Position numbers and translations under genes: made by a program. Below the pieces are notes generated by a model that was given only the letters and a program-made list of their open reading frames with translations, did not search any database and had not been told where the DNA came from. A stretch of 64,000 nt of DNA from Erinaceus europaeus (Eukaryota > Chordata > Mammalia > Eulipotyphla > Erinaceidae): assembly GCF_950295315.1 (NCBI RefSeq), contig NW_026647342.1, forward strand, positions 31,062 through 95,061. The letters run 5' to 3'. This document shows, one piece after another, positions 53,776 through 64,000 of the stretch. The first letter of the stretch is position 1. Each line of letters opens with the position of its first letter.

Positions 53776-54155
53776 TAGTCAAAATATAGCAGTCAGGAAG
53801 GAGCAAGGAATTAAAGGGATACAAACTGAAAGAGAAGAAATCAAACTCTCCTTATTTGCAGATGACATGATAGTATACATAGAAAAAACCTAAAGAATCC
53901 AGCAAGAAGCTTTTGGAAATCATCAGGCAATACAGTAAGGTGTCAGGCTACAAAATTAACATTCAAAGGTCAGTGGCATTCATCTATGCAAACACTAAGT
54001 TAGAAGAAGATGAAATCCAGAAATCAATTACCTTTACTATAGCAACAAAAACAATAAACTATCTAGGAATAAACATAACCAAGGAAGTGAAAGACTTGTA
54101 TACTGAAAATTATGAGTCAATACTCAATGAAATAGAAAAAGACACAAAGAAGTGA
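53776..54155 (+). pseudogene. L1 ORF2 reverse transcriptase fragment
   Basis: The frame gives '[20 protein letters not shown]' with the catalytic FADD motif encoded at 53855-53866, followed by 'MIVYIE'. A stop follows about 53893. The next frame (53913-54155) continues L1 ORF2 with 'YKINIQRSVAFIYANT' and 'INYLGINITKEVKDLY'. The polymerase palm is only partly present. Confidence 0.88.
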
Positions 54156-54208
54156 AAAGATATAAAATGTTCATGGGTTGGAAGAATAACATCATCAAAA
54201 TGAATATG

Positions 54209-54494
54209 TGGGGAGTCGGGAAGTAATGCAGCAGGTTAAGCACATATGGCACAAAGCGCAAGGACCTGCTAAGTCCCCAGTTTGTACCCCCTGCTCCCTA
54301 CCTGCAGGGGAGTCGCTTCACAGGCAGCAATGCAGGTCTGCAGGTCTCTTACTTTACTCTCCCCTTCTCTGTCTTCCCCTCTTCTCTCCATTTCTCTCTG
54401 TCCTATCTAATAATGACAACATCAGTAACAACAACAATAACAATAACTACAACAACAATAAAAAACAAAAAGGGAAAATAAATTTAAAAATTAA
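54209..54494 (+). mobile_element. SINE-A
   Basis: Full-length family A inserted in L1 ORF2. A perfect 12-bp target duplication AAAATGAATATG lies at 54197-54208 and 54495-54506. Confidence 0.92.
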
Positions 54495-54887
54495 AAAATG
54501 AATATGCTACCCAGAACCATTATACAAATTTAATGCTATCCCCATCAAGATCCCAAACACATTTTTAGGAGAATAGAACAAATGCTACTAATGTTTATCT
54601 GGAACCAGAAAAGACCTAGAATTGCTAATACAATCTTGAGCAGAAAGAACAGAGGTATCACACTTTCAGATCTCAAATTGTATTATGGGGCCACTGTAAT
54701 ATAAAATGCTTAGTACTGGAACATAAATAGACACATTGACCAGTGGAATAGGATTGAGAGCCCAGAAGTAAGCCTCCACATCTATGGACTTCTAATCTTT
54801 GACAAAGGTACCCATAATATTAAATGGGGAAAGCAGAGTCTCTTCAACAAATGGTGTTGGAAAAAATGGGTTGAAACATGCAGAAGA

Positions 54888-55208
54888 ATGAAACTGAACC
54901 ACTATATTTCACCAAATACAAAAGTAAATTCCAAGTGGATCAAGAACTTGAATGTTAGACCAAAAACTATTAGATGCTTAGAGGAAAATATTGGCAGAAC
55001 TCTTTTCCACATAAATTTTAAAGACATCTTCAATGAAATGAATCAAATTACAAAGAAGAATAAGGCAAGTATAAGCCTATGGGAATACCTCAAATTAAAA
55101 AGCTTCCGCACAGCAAAAGAAACAGCTACCCAAACCAAGAGACCCCCTCACAGAATAGGAGGAGAAAATCATTACATCAGACAAGAGGCTAATAACCAAA
55201 ATATATAA
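54888..55208 (+). pseudogene. L1 ORF2 C-terminal fragment
   Basis: 106 open codons of L1 ORF2p C-terminal region ('MKLNHYISPNTKVNSKWIKN', 'RCLEENIGRTLF', 'SLWEYLKLKSF'). It is homologous to the fragment at 15165-15557. The frame is lost by an indel near 55150-55200. Confidence 0.85.
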
Positions 55209-56095
55209 ATAGCTTGCCAAACTCAACAACAAAAAAACAAATAACCCCATCCAAAAATGGAGAAAGGACATGGACAGAATATTTACCACGGAAGAGATCC
55301 AAAAGGCCAATATACACATGAAAAAATGTTCCAAGTCTTTGATTGTCACAGAAATGCAAATAAAGACAACAACGAGACACCAAATCACTCCTGTGAGAAT
55401 GTCCTATCTCAGAAAAAGTAACAGCAGCAAATGCTGGAGAGATTGAGGGGTCAAAGGAAACATCCCGCACTGCTAGTGGGAATGTAAATTGGTCCAACCT
55501 CTGTGGAGAACAGCCTGGATAACTCTCAGAACCCTATCATCCTGCAATTCCTGTCCTGGGGATATATCCTAAGGAACCCAACACACCCATCCAAAAAGAT
55601 CTGTGTACACGTATGTTCTTAGCAGCACAATTTGTAATAGCCAAAACCTGGAAGCAACCCAGGTGTCCAACAACAGATGAATGGCTGAGCAAGTGTGGTA
55701 TATATACACAATGAAATACTACTCAACTATAAAAAATGGTGACTTCACATTTTTCAGCCGATCTTGGTTGGAACTTGAAAAATTCATGCTAAGTGAAATA
55801 AGCCAGAAACAGAAGGATGAATATGGGATGATCTCACTCTCAGGCAGAAGTTGAAAATCAAGATCAGAAGAGCAAACACAAGTAGAACCTGAACTGGAAT
55901 TGGTGTATTGCACCAAAGTAAAAGACTCTGTGGTTGGTGGGGAGGACAATACAGGTCCAAGAAAGATGGCAGAGGACCTAGTGGGGTGTGTATTGTTATA
56001 TGGAAAAATGAGAAATGTTATGCATGTACGAACTATTGTATTTACTGTGGACTGTAAAACATTAATTCCCCAATAAAGAAACAAAATAAAATTTA

Positions 56096-57195
56096 AGACA
56101 TCTTCAACGAAATGAATCCAATGACAAAGAAGACTAAGGCTAGTATAAACCTATGGGACTACATCAAGTTGAAAAGCTTCTGCACAGCAAAAGAAACCAA
56201 TACCCAAACAAAGAGACTCCTCACAGAATGGGAGAAGATATTTACATGCCATACATCAGACAAGAGGCTAATAACCAAAATATATAAAGAGCTTGCCAAA
56301 CACAACAACAAGAAAACAAATAACTCCATCCAAAAATGGGGAGAGGACATGGACAGAATATTCACCACAGAAGAGATACAAAAGGCTGAGAAACACATGA
56401 ATAAATTCTCCAAGTCAGAGAAATGCAAATAAAGACAACCATGAGATACTACTTCACTCCTGAGAAAATGCCATAAATCAGAGAAGGTAGCAGCAACAAA
56501 TGTTGGAGAGGTTGTGGGGACAAAAGAACCCTCCTGCACTGCTGGTGGGAATGTCATTTGGTCCAACCTCTGTGGAGACCAGTCTGGAGAACTCTCAGAA
56601 GTCTAGAAATGGATCTACCCTATGGTTCTTCAATTCCTCTCCTGGGGATATATCCTAAGGAACTCCACACTCTCCCCATCTCCACCTTCCTTTCAGTTTT
56701 TGTCTATCTCTATTCAATAAGTAAAAAGTAAAAGAACAATTTGTAGTAGTCAAAGCCTGGAAGCAACCAAAGTGTCCAACAACAGATGAGTGGCTGAACA
56801 ACTAGTGGTTTATATACACAATGGGATACTACTCAGATATTAAAAATAGTGATTCCACCATTTTCAGCCCATCTTGGATACAGCTTGAAGAAATCATGTT
56901 AAGTGAAATAAGTCAGAAACAGAAGGATGACTCTGGGATGATCTCACTCTCAGGCAGAAGTTGCAAAACAAGATCAGAAGAGAAAACACAAGTAGAACCT
57001 GAACTGGAGTTGGTGTATTGCACCAAAGTAAAAGGCTCTGGAGTGGGTGGGGGTGGAGAGTACAGGTCCAAAAAGGATGACAGAGGACCTAGTGGGGTTG
57101 TATTGTTATATGGAAAACTGGGAAATGTTATGCATGTACAAACTATTGTATTTACTATTGACTGTAAAATGCTAATAAAGAAATTTTAAAAAGAG
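56096..57195 (+). mobile_element. second L1 3' half, head-to-tail
   Basis: Starts in ORF2 at the point matching about 55020 of the previous L1 and runs to the L1 3' end 'gctaataaagaaatttt'. A SINE-B 3' piece is embedded at about 56666-56738. Frames of 106-122 codons at 56112 and 56821 are ORF2 end and 3' UTR. Confidence 0.88.
56666..56738 (+). mobile_element. SINE 3' fragment inside L1
   Basis: 'cacactctccccatctccac' and 'ttttgtctatctctattcaa' followed by 'taagtaaaaagtaaaag' match the SINE-B tail region. Confidence 0.65.
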
Positions 57196-57206
57196 AGATA
57201 AAAGAT

Positions 57207-57244
<38 letters not shown>

Positions 57245-57246
57245 GA
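57207..57246. repeat. (CA)n(TA)n microsatellite
   Basis: Lies directly after the L1 tail, from which it probably expanded. Confidence 0.95.
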
Positions 57247-57999
57247 GACCTTGGGGGAGAATGTAACTTTGTAAGGAGAATGTGCGGGGAATGATCCAAT
57301 TCTACCCTGAAAACAGAGCAGTGCTGCTTCTTGTCAGATCCTGTGAATTATTCACAAAACACAGCCATATGCTTGAACACAAAACAAGTGAAAAACATTC
57401 TCAGGAAGATAGCTTACAGCTCAGAATACCTGGAGGGAAACAGAAATGAAAGTGTGATACCATCCAAGCCACATGATACTGCACCCAAACCAAACTATTC
57501 ACCATGGATACTCTCAGTGTTCAATAAAAATAAAAGGCGATTGGATGAATTAACCACTTAAATGAAACAGAGAAATAAAAGCTGAATAAATGTCTGAGTA
57601 TGTTTTATGAAGGTAAAGTAGAAAAATAATGAAGTATTCAAAAGAAAAAAAATAGAATTTCCTAAGACTCTCCAGGAAGCTTTTTATGAAGCCTTATAAA
57701 ATGCAAAACAACAGGTTTAATTATAAAAGGAAAGAAAAAGAAGCCAATACAGGATGAGAAATTATTCTAAGAAACACCAAAAACAGAGACATACTATATG
57801 CATACTGGATGTACAAATAATTTGGAAGTATAAAATAAATTGGCTATGTAGGAATCCATTTATAGATTATCTATCTGTAGTCAAAATTTTCATTTTTAGG
57901 ATCTTGAAGTCCTTGGACTTTGTACTATGTGTGCTTATCCTGGTGCACCAGCTCCTGGCCCCCAGAGCGTGGAAACCTAAGTTGATCGATAGTCATGTA
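57247..57999. other. AT-rich single-copy sequence
   Basis: Nothing recognised. A 76-codon frame at 57331-57561 has no family resemblance. Confidence 0.42.
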
Positions 58000-58010
58000 C
58001 AGAATTGAGA

Positions 58011-58233
58011 AAGTGGGGCTGGTTGCTGGGGCACCTGGTGAGCACACATGTTATAATGAGCAAGGACCTGGGTTCAAGGCCCCCATCCTCACCTGCAGAG
58101 GGGAAAGCCTCACAAGTGGTGAAGCAGGACTGCAGGTGTCTCTCTGTCTCCCTCCCTCTCTGTCTACATCTTCCTCTCAATTTCTGTCTATCTCTATTCC
58201 ATAAGTATTAAAGATAATTTTTTTTTAAAGTCC
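58011..58233 (+). mobile_element. SINE-B
   Basis: Full-length family B with a perfect 11-bp target duplication CAGAATTGAGA at 58000-58010 and 58234-58244. Confidence 0.9.
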
Positions 58234-58248
58234 CAGAATTGAGATATC

Positions 58249-58445
58249 TGGGGATCAGGTGGTGGCACTTGCTATTTGGTGCACAAGTTACCAGGCCCTA
58301 AGACCTAGGTTTAAAACCCCAGTCCTCATCTGCAGGGGAGAAAGTTCTCTAGTGGTGAGACAGTGCTGCAGATCACTCCCTCTGCCTCTGCCTCCCCTTT
58401 CCTTCTCAACTTCTCTCACTCTCTATCCAGAAGTATATAAATATT
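58249..58445 (+). mobile_element. SINE-B relative
   Basis: Begins CTGGGGATCAGGTGGTGG and has 'aggtttaaaacccc' in the B-box position, the body and 'agaagtatataaat' as tail. Diverged. Confidence 0.75.
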
Positions 58446-58822
58446 GAGAAAGCTATCGGTGGCTTCTTCTTAAATCATGCCGTGAAAATTCTTTGTTGAT
58501 TTTTTTTAAAGCTTCCAAAATTAAATAATGCAGAAATTATTTAAATTTGGGGAAATACTTCCTTCAGGTTTATAACCATTCATGACAAAAATACTAGATA
58601 TGTACATAAAACTGGAAATACATCTAGTTGGGAAATATAGGTGCAAAAACTCTACATAATATATTAACATGCAGAATCAAACTGTTCATGAAAAGGAAAA
58701 CACACTATGACTAAGTGTGGTTCTTTCCAGGAACCAGAAATGATCATCACATCTTTGGAATAAGAACTCTAGTGCTTAAATAGCAAAATGGGAATCTCTA
58801 ATGATTCCAAGTACATTCTTGA
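58446..58822. other. AT-rich single-copy sequence
   Basis: Nothing recognised. Confidence 0.42.
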
Positions 58823-58838
58823 TGAAACTATAAAATAT

Positions 58839-59049
58839 ATATTTTTATTATCTTTTCATTGGGAAGAGATAGCCAGAAATTGAGAGGGTAGGGGGAAACA
58901 GGGAGAGAAAGAGATATCCACACACACACCTGCAGACCTGCTTCACCACTCTCAATGCTTTCCCTCTGCAGGTGGGGACCAGGGGCAGGAACCTGGACCC
59001 TAGAGCATTGTAGCATGTGTGCTCAGCCAGATACACCACCGCCTGATCC
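58839..59049 (-). mobile_element. SINE-B
   Basis: Minus strand, full length, with a perfect 16-bp target duplication TGAAACTATAAAATAT at 58823-58838 and 59050-59065. Confidence 0.93.
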
Positions 59050-59087
59050 TGAAACTATAAAATATTTTTTTTAGAAAACATGATAGT

Positions 59088-59400
59088 GGGGCTGGGCGGT
59101 GGTGCATCAGGTTAAGTGCACATACTGCAAAAGGCAAGGACCAGAACAAGGATCCTGATTCAGGTACCCAGTTCCCCACCTGTGAGGAGGGGGTTGGATG
59201 TTGTTTTGAAAGAGGTAAAGCAGGTCTGCAGGTGTCTATCTTTCTCTCCCCGTCTCTCCCTTCCCCTCCTCTTTCAATTTCTCTGTGTCCTATCCAACAA
59301 CAATGGGAAAAAGAAAAAAAAAAGTTGGCCTCCAGGAGCATCAGATTCATAGTGCAGACACTGAGAGCCCCAGTGTCCTGAAGGCAAAAAAAAAAAACAA
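59088..59400 (+). mobile_element. SINE-A, long-tail form
   Basis: Starts GTGGGGCTGGGCGGTGG. The body is altered at 59185-59215 (extra 'gggggttggatgttgttttg'), and the second tail module 'ggcctccaggagcatcagat' leads to an A-rich tail. Confidence 0.83.
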
Positions 59401-61477
59401 AAAAACATTTCCCCTCCCCACCAAAAAGAAATGAAGAACACCCTAAATCTACTCCCAGTTAAAGAAACACAAAGACCACTAGACATAAAAAAAAATCAAA
59501 TTATATGATGGTAAAGAAAAGCTAGCTAGTCACAGACTATTCTTATGAGCTCACTCTTATTACTGTGTGGTGGGGACTCACAGGGCCTAGACCAAGCCTT
59601 TACACTTGCTAGGTGGCCAGTTGACCTCTGCACTCTATTTGGAGTGTGATTTGAGAAGGTCTCTCTATCATTAAAGCACACTCTTGCCTGCCCCAGCTCT
59701 TATGGAACCCACATGCTGCCCTGCACAATTACTTGCACCTAAAAGCAAAGATGAATGGGGGGGATTTCCATGCTTTAATAACTGCAAGTGCCTAGAGCCA
59801 ATCTAAGTACCTCTCATTAAGGGAGTAAATAAATAATGTATGAAATATCATGCAACTATTTACAAAAGACTAGAGGCTGGTAGTCTATCTCCAAAATATA
59901 TTGCTAAGGGGGGAGAAAACGAAGTGTAAACCAGAATATACATAGTGCCTCATTAGTATTGCTTTAAGGGAAATTTATATGCAGACTGGCACACAGAAAT
60001 CCTCACCCAGACCACTGCAGGTCACCCACACTCTTGACCATTTACTGGTCTGCCTTGTGACTGGGAGGTGGAGACAGACGACTATTACCTGCAAAACACT
60101 GTGACTTGCTTGATCTGTGGTAAAGAATTACTTGCTCCAATGGACGTGTAGAGACTTATGTTTGTATTGAGTCAATATGCATCTTCACACTTGCAGATAT
60201 TTCTGTATGTGCACATATGCCTACATGTGACACATGTCTACACATACCAGCATCATGAGGAAGGGCTTGAGAGACCATGCCTTCCTAGAGCTCAGGCCTG
60301 ACAGTCACTCACTGGCTTTACTCTTGCATTTCCCATCCCAGGAATGAGCAGCATCAGCAGCACCTGCCCTGGAGGATGGTGAAGACTGAGTTAGGACACA
60401 GCAAACACTGCTGACACCACACCATGCAGCAGAGGGGGTGCTTCTAGAAGCTGCTTCTGGAAGCTGCTCCTGAGAGCCTGCTGTTGCTTTTGTGGTTCCT
60501 GCATGTGCTTCTCAGCATCCACAGGGAGGCCTAGGAGTGGAAGGAGGGGCGTTCTCTCTCCTCTCAGCTCCCTGTGGCATCTCTGACACAGCTCACACCC
60601 ACTCTACTTAGTAGATAGGTATGTCGCACCATAGCAAACTCTTCCAGTGCAAAGGACAAGGAACTGGTCACCAAAATAGACAGCATCTGGGCCATGAAGA
60701 CACCAAAGAGGAACTCTAGGGGCAGAGCCACCAGAAACTGTGGGACACATGGCCCAGAACTTGGAAATCAGGAAAGCCTTTTATTTATGACAACAGAAAA
60801 AAGGAAAGGAGAAGCTGAACAGCCAAGCCAAAACCATGATTATGGACTGATCACACTTGGCTGTTTCAGAAACTGGAATCCCTCACAAAACATCCCAATA
60901 ACCTTCACCCTTTGGTGCAATTATAAATAAATCCATCAGCGCACAAGAGGAGAGACCCCAAGGAGCATTCACAAGTTGATGTGATGCTCAGCTGATGACA
61001 AAGATGCCATTACAAGTAAGTGAAGAATGGGTAGGCTTTCAATAAATGATGTAGGACAACTGGCTAGCCATCTGGGGAAATAAAATCTTATCTTTCTCCA
61101 ACTACACACAGAGCTGAGTTCCAGATGGCATGACGATCTCGATGTTAAAAGCAAAACTTTAAAAAAAATCTTACAAGAAAATGTATTTTCTGGTTCTTGT
61201 TCATGTACTTAGGCCTTAAATAAGACACAAAAGCAGAAAACCTAAAGGCAATGAATAATGTATTCTGTGGCATCAAAATTGAAAACTTTACACTAGGCCA
61301 CCATAAACAATAAAGGAGTTTTTGTTTTATCCAGTAAAGTCAATAAGATTTTTTTCTACCTAGAATATATAAACATCTCCTGCAGATCAACAAGAAAAAG
61401 TGGCAGTACCTGTGTTTGATCATGGCAGGGACAGACAGAAGAAGGTTTGGGGCCCAGTTGTTTAGAATATCCCTGAT
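59401..61477. other. single-copy block, no gene seen
   Basis: About 2 kb free of recognisable repeats. The largest frame (60694-60930, 78 codons) has no family resemblance. Confidence 0.45.
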
Positions 61478-61768
61478 GGGGAGTCGGGCTGTAGCGCAGC
61501 GGGTTAAGCGCAGGTGGCGCAAAGCACAAGGACCGGCATAAGGATCCCGGTTCGAACCCCGGCTCCCCACCTGCAGGGGAGTCGCTTCACAGGCGGTGAA
61601 GCAGGTCTGCAGGTGTCTATCTTTCTCTCCTCCTCTCTGTCTTCCCCTCCTCTCTCCATTTCTCTCTGTCCTATCCAACAACGACAACAACAATAATAAC
61701 TACAACAATAAAACAACAAGGGCAACAAAAGGGAATAAATAAATAAAATAAATATTTTTTTAAAATGG
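61478..61768 (+). mobile_element. SINE-A, best-preserved copy
   Basis: Starts GGGGAGTCGGGCTG. It has an A box TAGCGCAGCGG (61492-61502) and a B box GGTTCGAACCC (61549-61559), close to the RNA polymerase III consensus, then the body, the linker and an AATAAATAAATAAAATAAAT tail. It looks like the youngest SINE here. No target duplication was found. Confidence 0.93.
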
Positions 61769-62389
61769 GTGAAAGATTTAAATAATGCAATTTAGAAAAG
61801 AATTGACAGATGAGAACAACTGAACCCCATTCATGCTCCAAATAAAGAGATAAGCTCAGATGAATCCAAAATATAAGTCCTCAATAAAGAGACATTACCA
61901 GATAGGAGTAAGATTCAGAGAGCAGAAACCTCGCTCTGCAGAGAGTGTGATATGGATGGTGCCTTCACTTTGAAGAAGCATCTGGAAACTGAAGCTGGTA
62001 CTGGGTCCTTCCACCTCAGGCCATCCTCACTGATGCTCATGGAGATAGTACCAGATGATCCACACAGCGAATGCATGATGGAAACCTGCATAGGTAAGGT
62101 GGGAGCAGATTGATATAAGGGGCAAGCTTACAGATTTTTAAATGAATGAACTGAGCATCTGCACCTTCACAAGTATAGGCCTTATGTTAGCCTGTGTGTG
62201 TTTCCCTCTTCTTGTGTGACCTCCTGGCCCTTGTCAGTCTGAGTAGCAGATCTCAGTTGGGATTCTGGCTTCATCCTTCTCTCCCCATTTCAGGATCCCC
62301 TGCCACCTCAGTTCCCAGATGAGCCAGGAACAATCATGGAATTTTCATTTGCTCATATTTTTTTTTCCTCTGTAAAGACAGGAAACTGA
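61769..62389. other. single-copy sequence
   Basis: Contains a short open frame (about 61879-62113) discussed in the findings. Nothing else recognised. Confidence 0.42.
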
Positions 62390-62615
62390 GGAGCTTGGCA
62401 GTACTGCACCTGGTTAAATGTTCATATTATCATGTGGAAGGACTTGGGGTTCAAGCTCCTGATCCCCACCTGTAGGAGGAAAACTTCACAAGTGATAAAC
62501 TGGCATTGCAGGTGCCTCTATGTCTCTTTCCCTCTCTAACTCCCTTCCCATTCAATGTCTCTCTGTCTTATCAAAATTAATAAAATTAAAACAAAAAAAG
62601 TCTAAAAAAAAAAAG
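62390..62615 (+). mobile_element. SINE-B, diverged
   Basis: 'gcagtactgcacctggttaa', 'ggggttcaagctcc', the family body and an A-rich tail. Confidence 0.8.
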
Positions 62616-64000
62616 GGTCCAGAGTGCTGACTTCCAAGCAGTTGACATGGTGTCATTAAGCTGAAGACCATTCCCCATTCTGTCTTTGCTCTGGTGTGAG
62701 CTCTCTGCTCCCCTGAGGGAACTGTGACTTCCCGTTCTTCCTGGTTCCTCTGGGATTCTTCATGCAGGATGGTCCCAGGTTTAGTAGAATGTGCCTTTGC
62801 CCATCCGTCCAACCACCCCATGGAAAAAGTGCATGGACTAAGTCCTACTCAGTCCCCTACATCTCAGATACCAGCTGCCCCTGACAGCTTCATCCACTGA
62901 GCCCCCACTCTGACTGGAGCCAGCCCCCACTCTGACTGGAGCCCAGACGTCCAGTGACAGCCCATGGGCGTACGGGGGAGCCTCTCTCTCCTTCTGTGGC
63001 ACTTCCGCAGACTCCGGGGTGCTCTGTGCTGGATATAAGTGTGCCCTGTATTTGAACCTCAATTTCTTTGTCTCTCCACTTCACATGAATATTTATTGCA
63101 TGGAAAGCAAAGCCAGCACACCAGCTCCCCATTCAGGGCATTTATCAACAACTCCTTTGTCGAACTTGACCTAGGGACAGAGGACTGAGGAGGCATGAAT
63201 GTGTTTCATTTTCTGCATGGCAAGTACTGCAATCAACAATGCTCAATGGGCTTTTATTTCTGTAGGATCCAGAACTTTGGGGAAGCAGAGCCATGGTGAT
63301 TTTGTTGCAAAATAAAATGCAAACAACCCTCAGATGGAGATTCTGACTGACTGCTATGCTGTCTGTCAGGAAGGCTTACCCCTCCCAAGGTCCCAGTCAT
63401 AAGGCAGCTCCAGGAAACACCCCTTTTCTTGCTGGTGTAGCCAGTGGTCAACCCCAAATGGCCATGACTCTGGAGCTAGAAAAAAAAACTAGTGAGAGAC
63501 TCTTCCAGGGCCAGAGTCTCCATCTGTTTCATGTCTGAATAGCTATAAATCCAGCCCATTTGTGGCGAGATGCTTTCCCACCAGTTGTTTGATGTCCTGT
63601 AAAGCAGCAGGTGCATCAATAAGCTTTTCCTTGTAACCAGTCCCTTGTGGTGCCTGCGAACCACACGGCTATGGACCTATTTCGGCTGGGGCCACCCCAA
63701 CCTCAGCCTGTGCTCTGTTCCCATGACCTGTCGCCATGTCCTGCTCCCTTCCCAGCCATCCCCCTCCTCATACTCTGTCCTCAGTCCCCCTCCTGTCCCT
63801 GTTCCACCCTACCCTTGATCCTAGGAGGCAGACTTTTCCCTACAGTTTCCCAGCCCACCAGCAGAAGAGTTTGTCCCACCTGAAGCTGCTGACCCAGACA
63901 GGGTCTCCCCCTGACTCCAGGGGGCTTCTTTTTCCACAGGCAGCCTTAGAGGCAGATTTTTAGTGAGACCCTCTGTGTATGTGCATGGTTTCTCTTCTCC
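62616..64000. other. single-copy sequence to window end
   Basis: No repeat or gene recognised, apart from the 22-bp tandem duplication noted separately. Confidence 0.45.
62901..62944. repeat. 22-bp tandem duplication
   Basis: GCCCCCACTCTGACTGGAGC plus two bases, occurring twice in a row (21 of 22 bases identical). Confidence 0.95.

Larger units (their letters stand above)
53775..56090 (+). mobile_element. L1, 5'-truncated (RT domain to 3' end)
   Basis: Begins inside the reverse transcriptase domain and runs through the ORF2 C-terminal region and 3' UTR to 'ccccaataaagaaacaaaat'. A SINE-A interrupts it at 54209-54494. There are several frameshifts and stops. It is the longest L1 in the window apart from the insertion. 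Confidence 0.9.

Overview
This is a gene-free or gene-poor stretch of a mammalian genome. I found no intact protein-coding gene, no complete RNA gene and no CRISPR array. The dispersed repeats are the best clue to species. At least two tRNA-derived SINE families (called A and B here) and an L1 3' UTR look from memory like those of erinaceid hedgehogs (Erinaceus europaeus or a close relative). That assignment is recall and inference, not a search result.

Layout. 0-11.8 kb: SINE-A/SINE-B nests, a solo LTR (2.94-3.31 kb), L1 3' ends, and a badly deleted minus-strand L1 (7.9-10.7 kb) that keeps ORF1 and endonuclease remnants and carries a solo LTR with a clean 6-bp target duplication. 11.8-13.4 kb: mostly single-copy sequence, with an AT-rich part that could be a conserved non-coding element. 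14-19 kb: an L1 insertion with a 20-bp target duplication, microsatellites and SINEs. 19.8-33.3 kb: a dense retroelement pile-up. It holds an LTR, old L1s in both orientations, several copies of a second LINE-like 3' end ('family B'), and the 3' end of a class II (betaretrovirus-like) endogenous retrovirus with 3' LTR, polypurine tract and integrase remnants, sitting inside an older L1. 33-53 kb: longer single-copy stretches broken by SINEs, simple repeats, a probable L1 5' UTR with a 293-bp tandem duplication, and two more solo LTRs (48.93-49.41 and 49.96-50.38 kb). 53.8-57.2 kb: two head-to-tail L1 3' halves. 57.2-64 kb: SINEs in single-copy DNA.

Most long reading frames here lie in microsatellites or repeats and are not genes. 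The retroelement frames that can be recognised (L1 ORF1, L1 ORF2, retroviral integrase) are fragments or carry stops.

I did not find a new multi-gene biological system. The most unusual item is a solo LTR (49961-50382) whose U3 region contains 34 bases that match, as I recall it, the 5' half of tRNA-Gly(GCC), ending inside the anticodon loop. Next come non-collinear integrase pieces within one retroviral remnant, a 13-bp-stem palindrome inside that remnant, an inverted family-B copy that looks twin-primed, and several unannotated stretches whose composition suggests conserved regulatory DNA. All coordinates of diverged repeats are approximate to about 5-30 bases unless target duplications are given.
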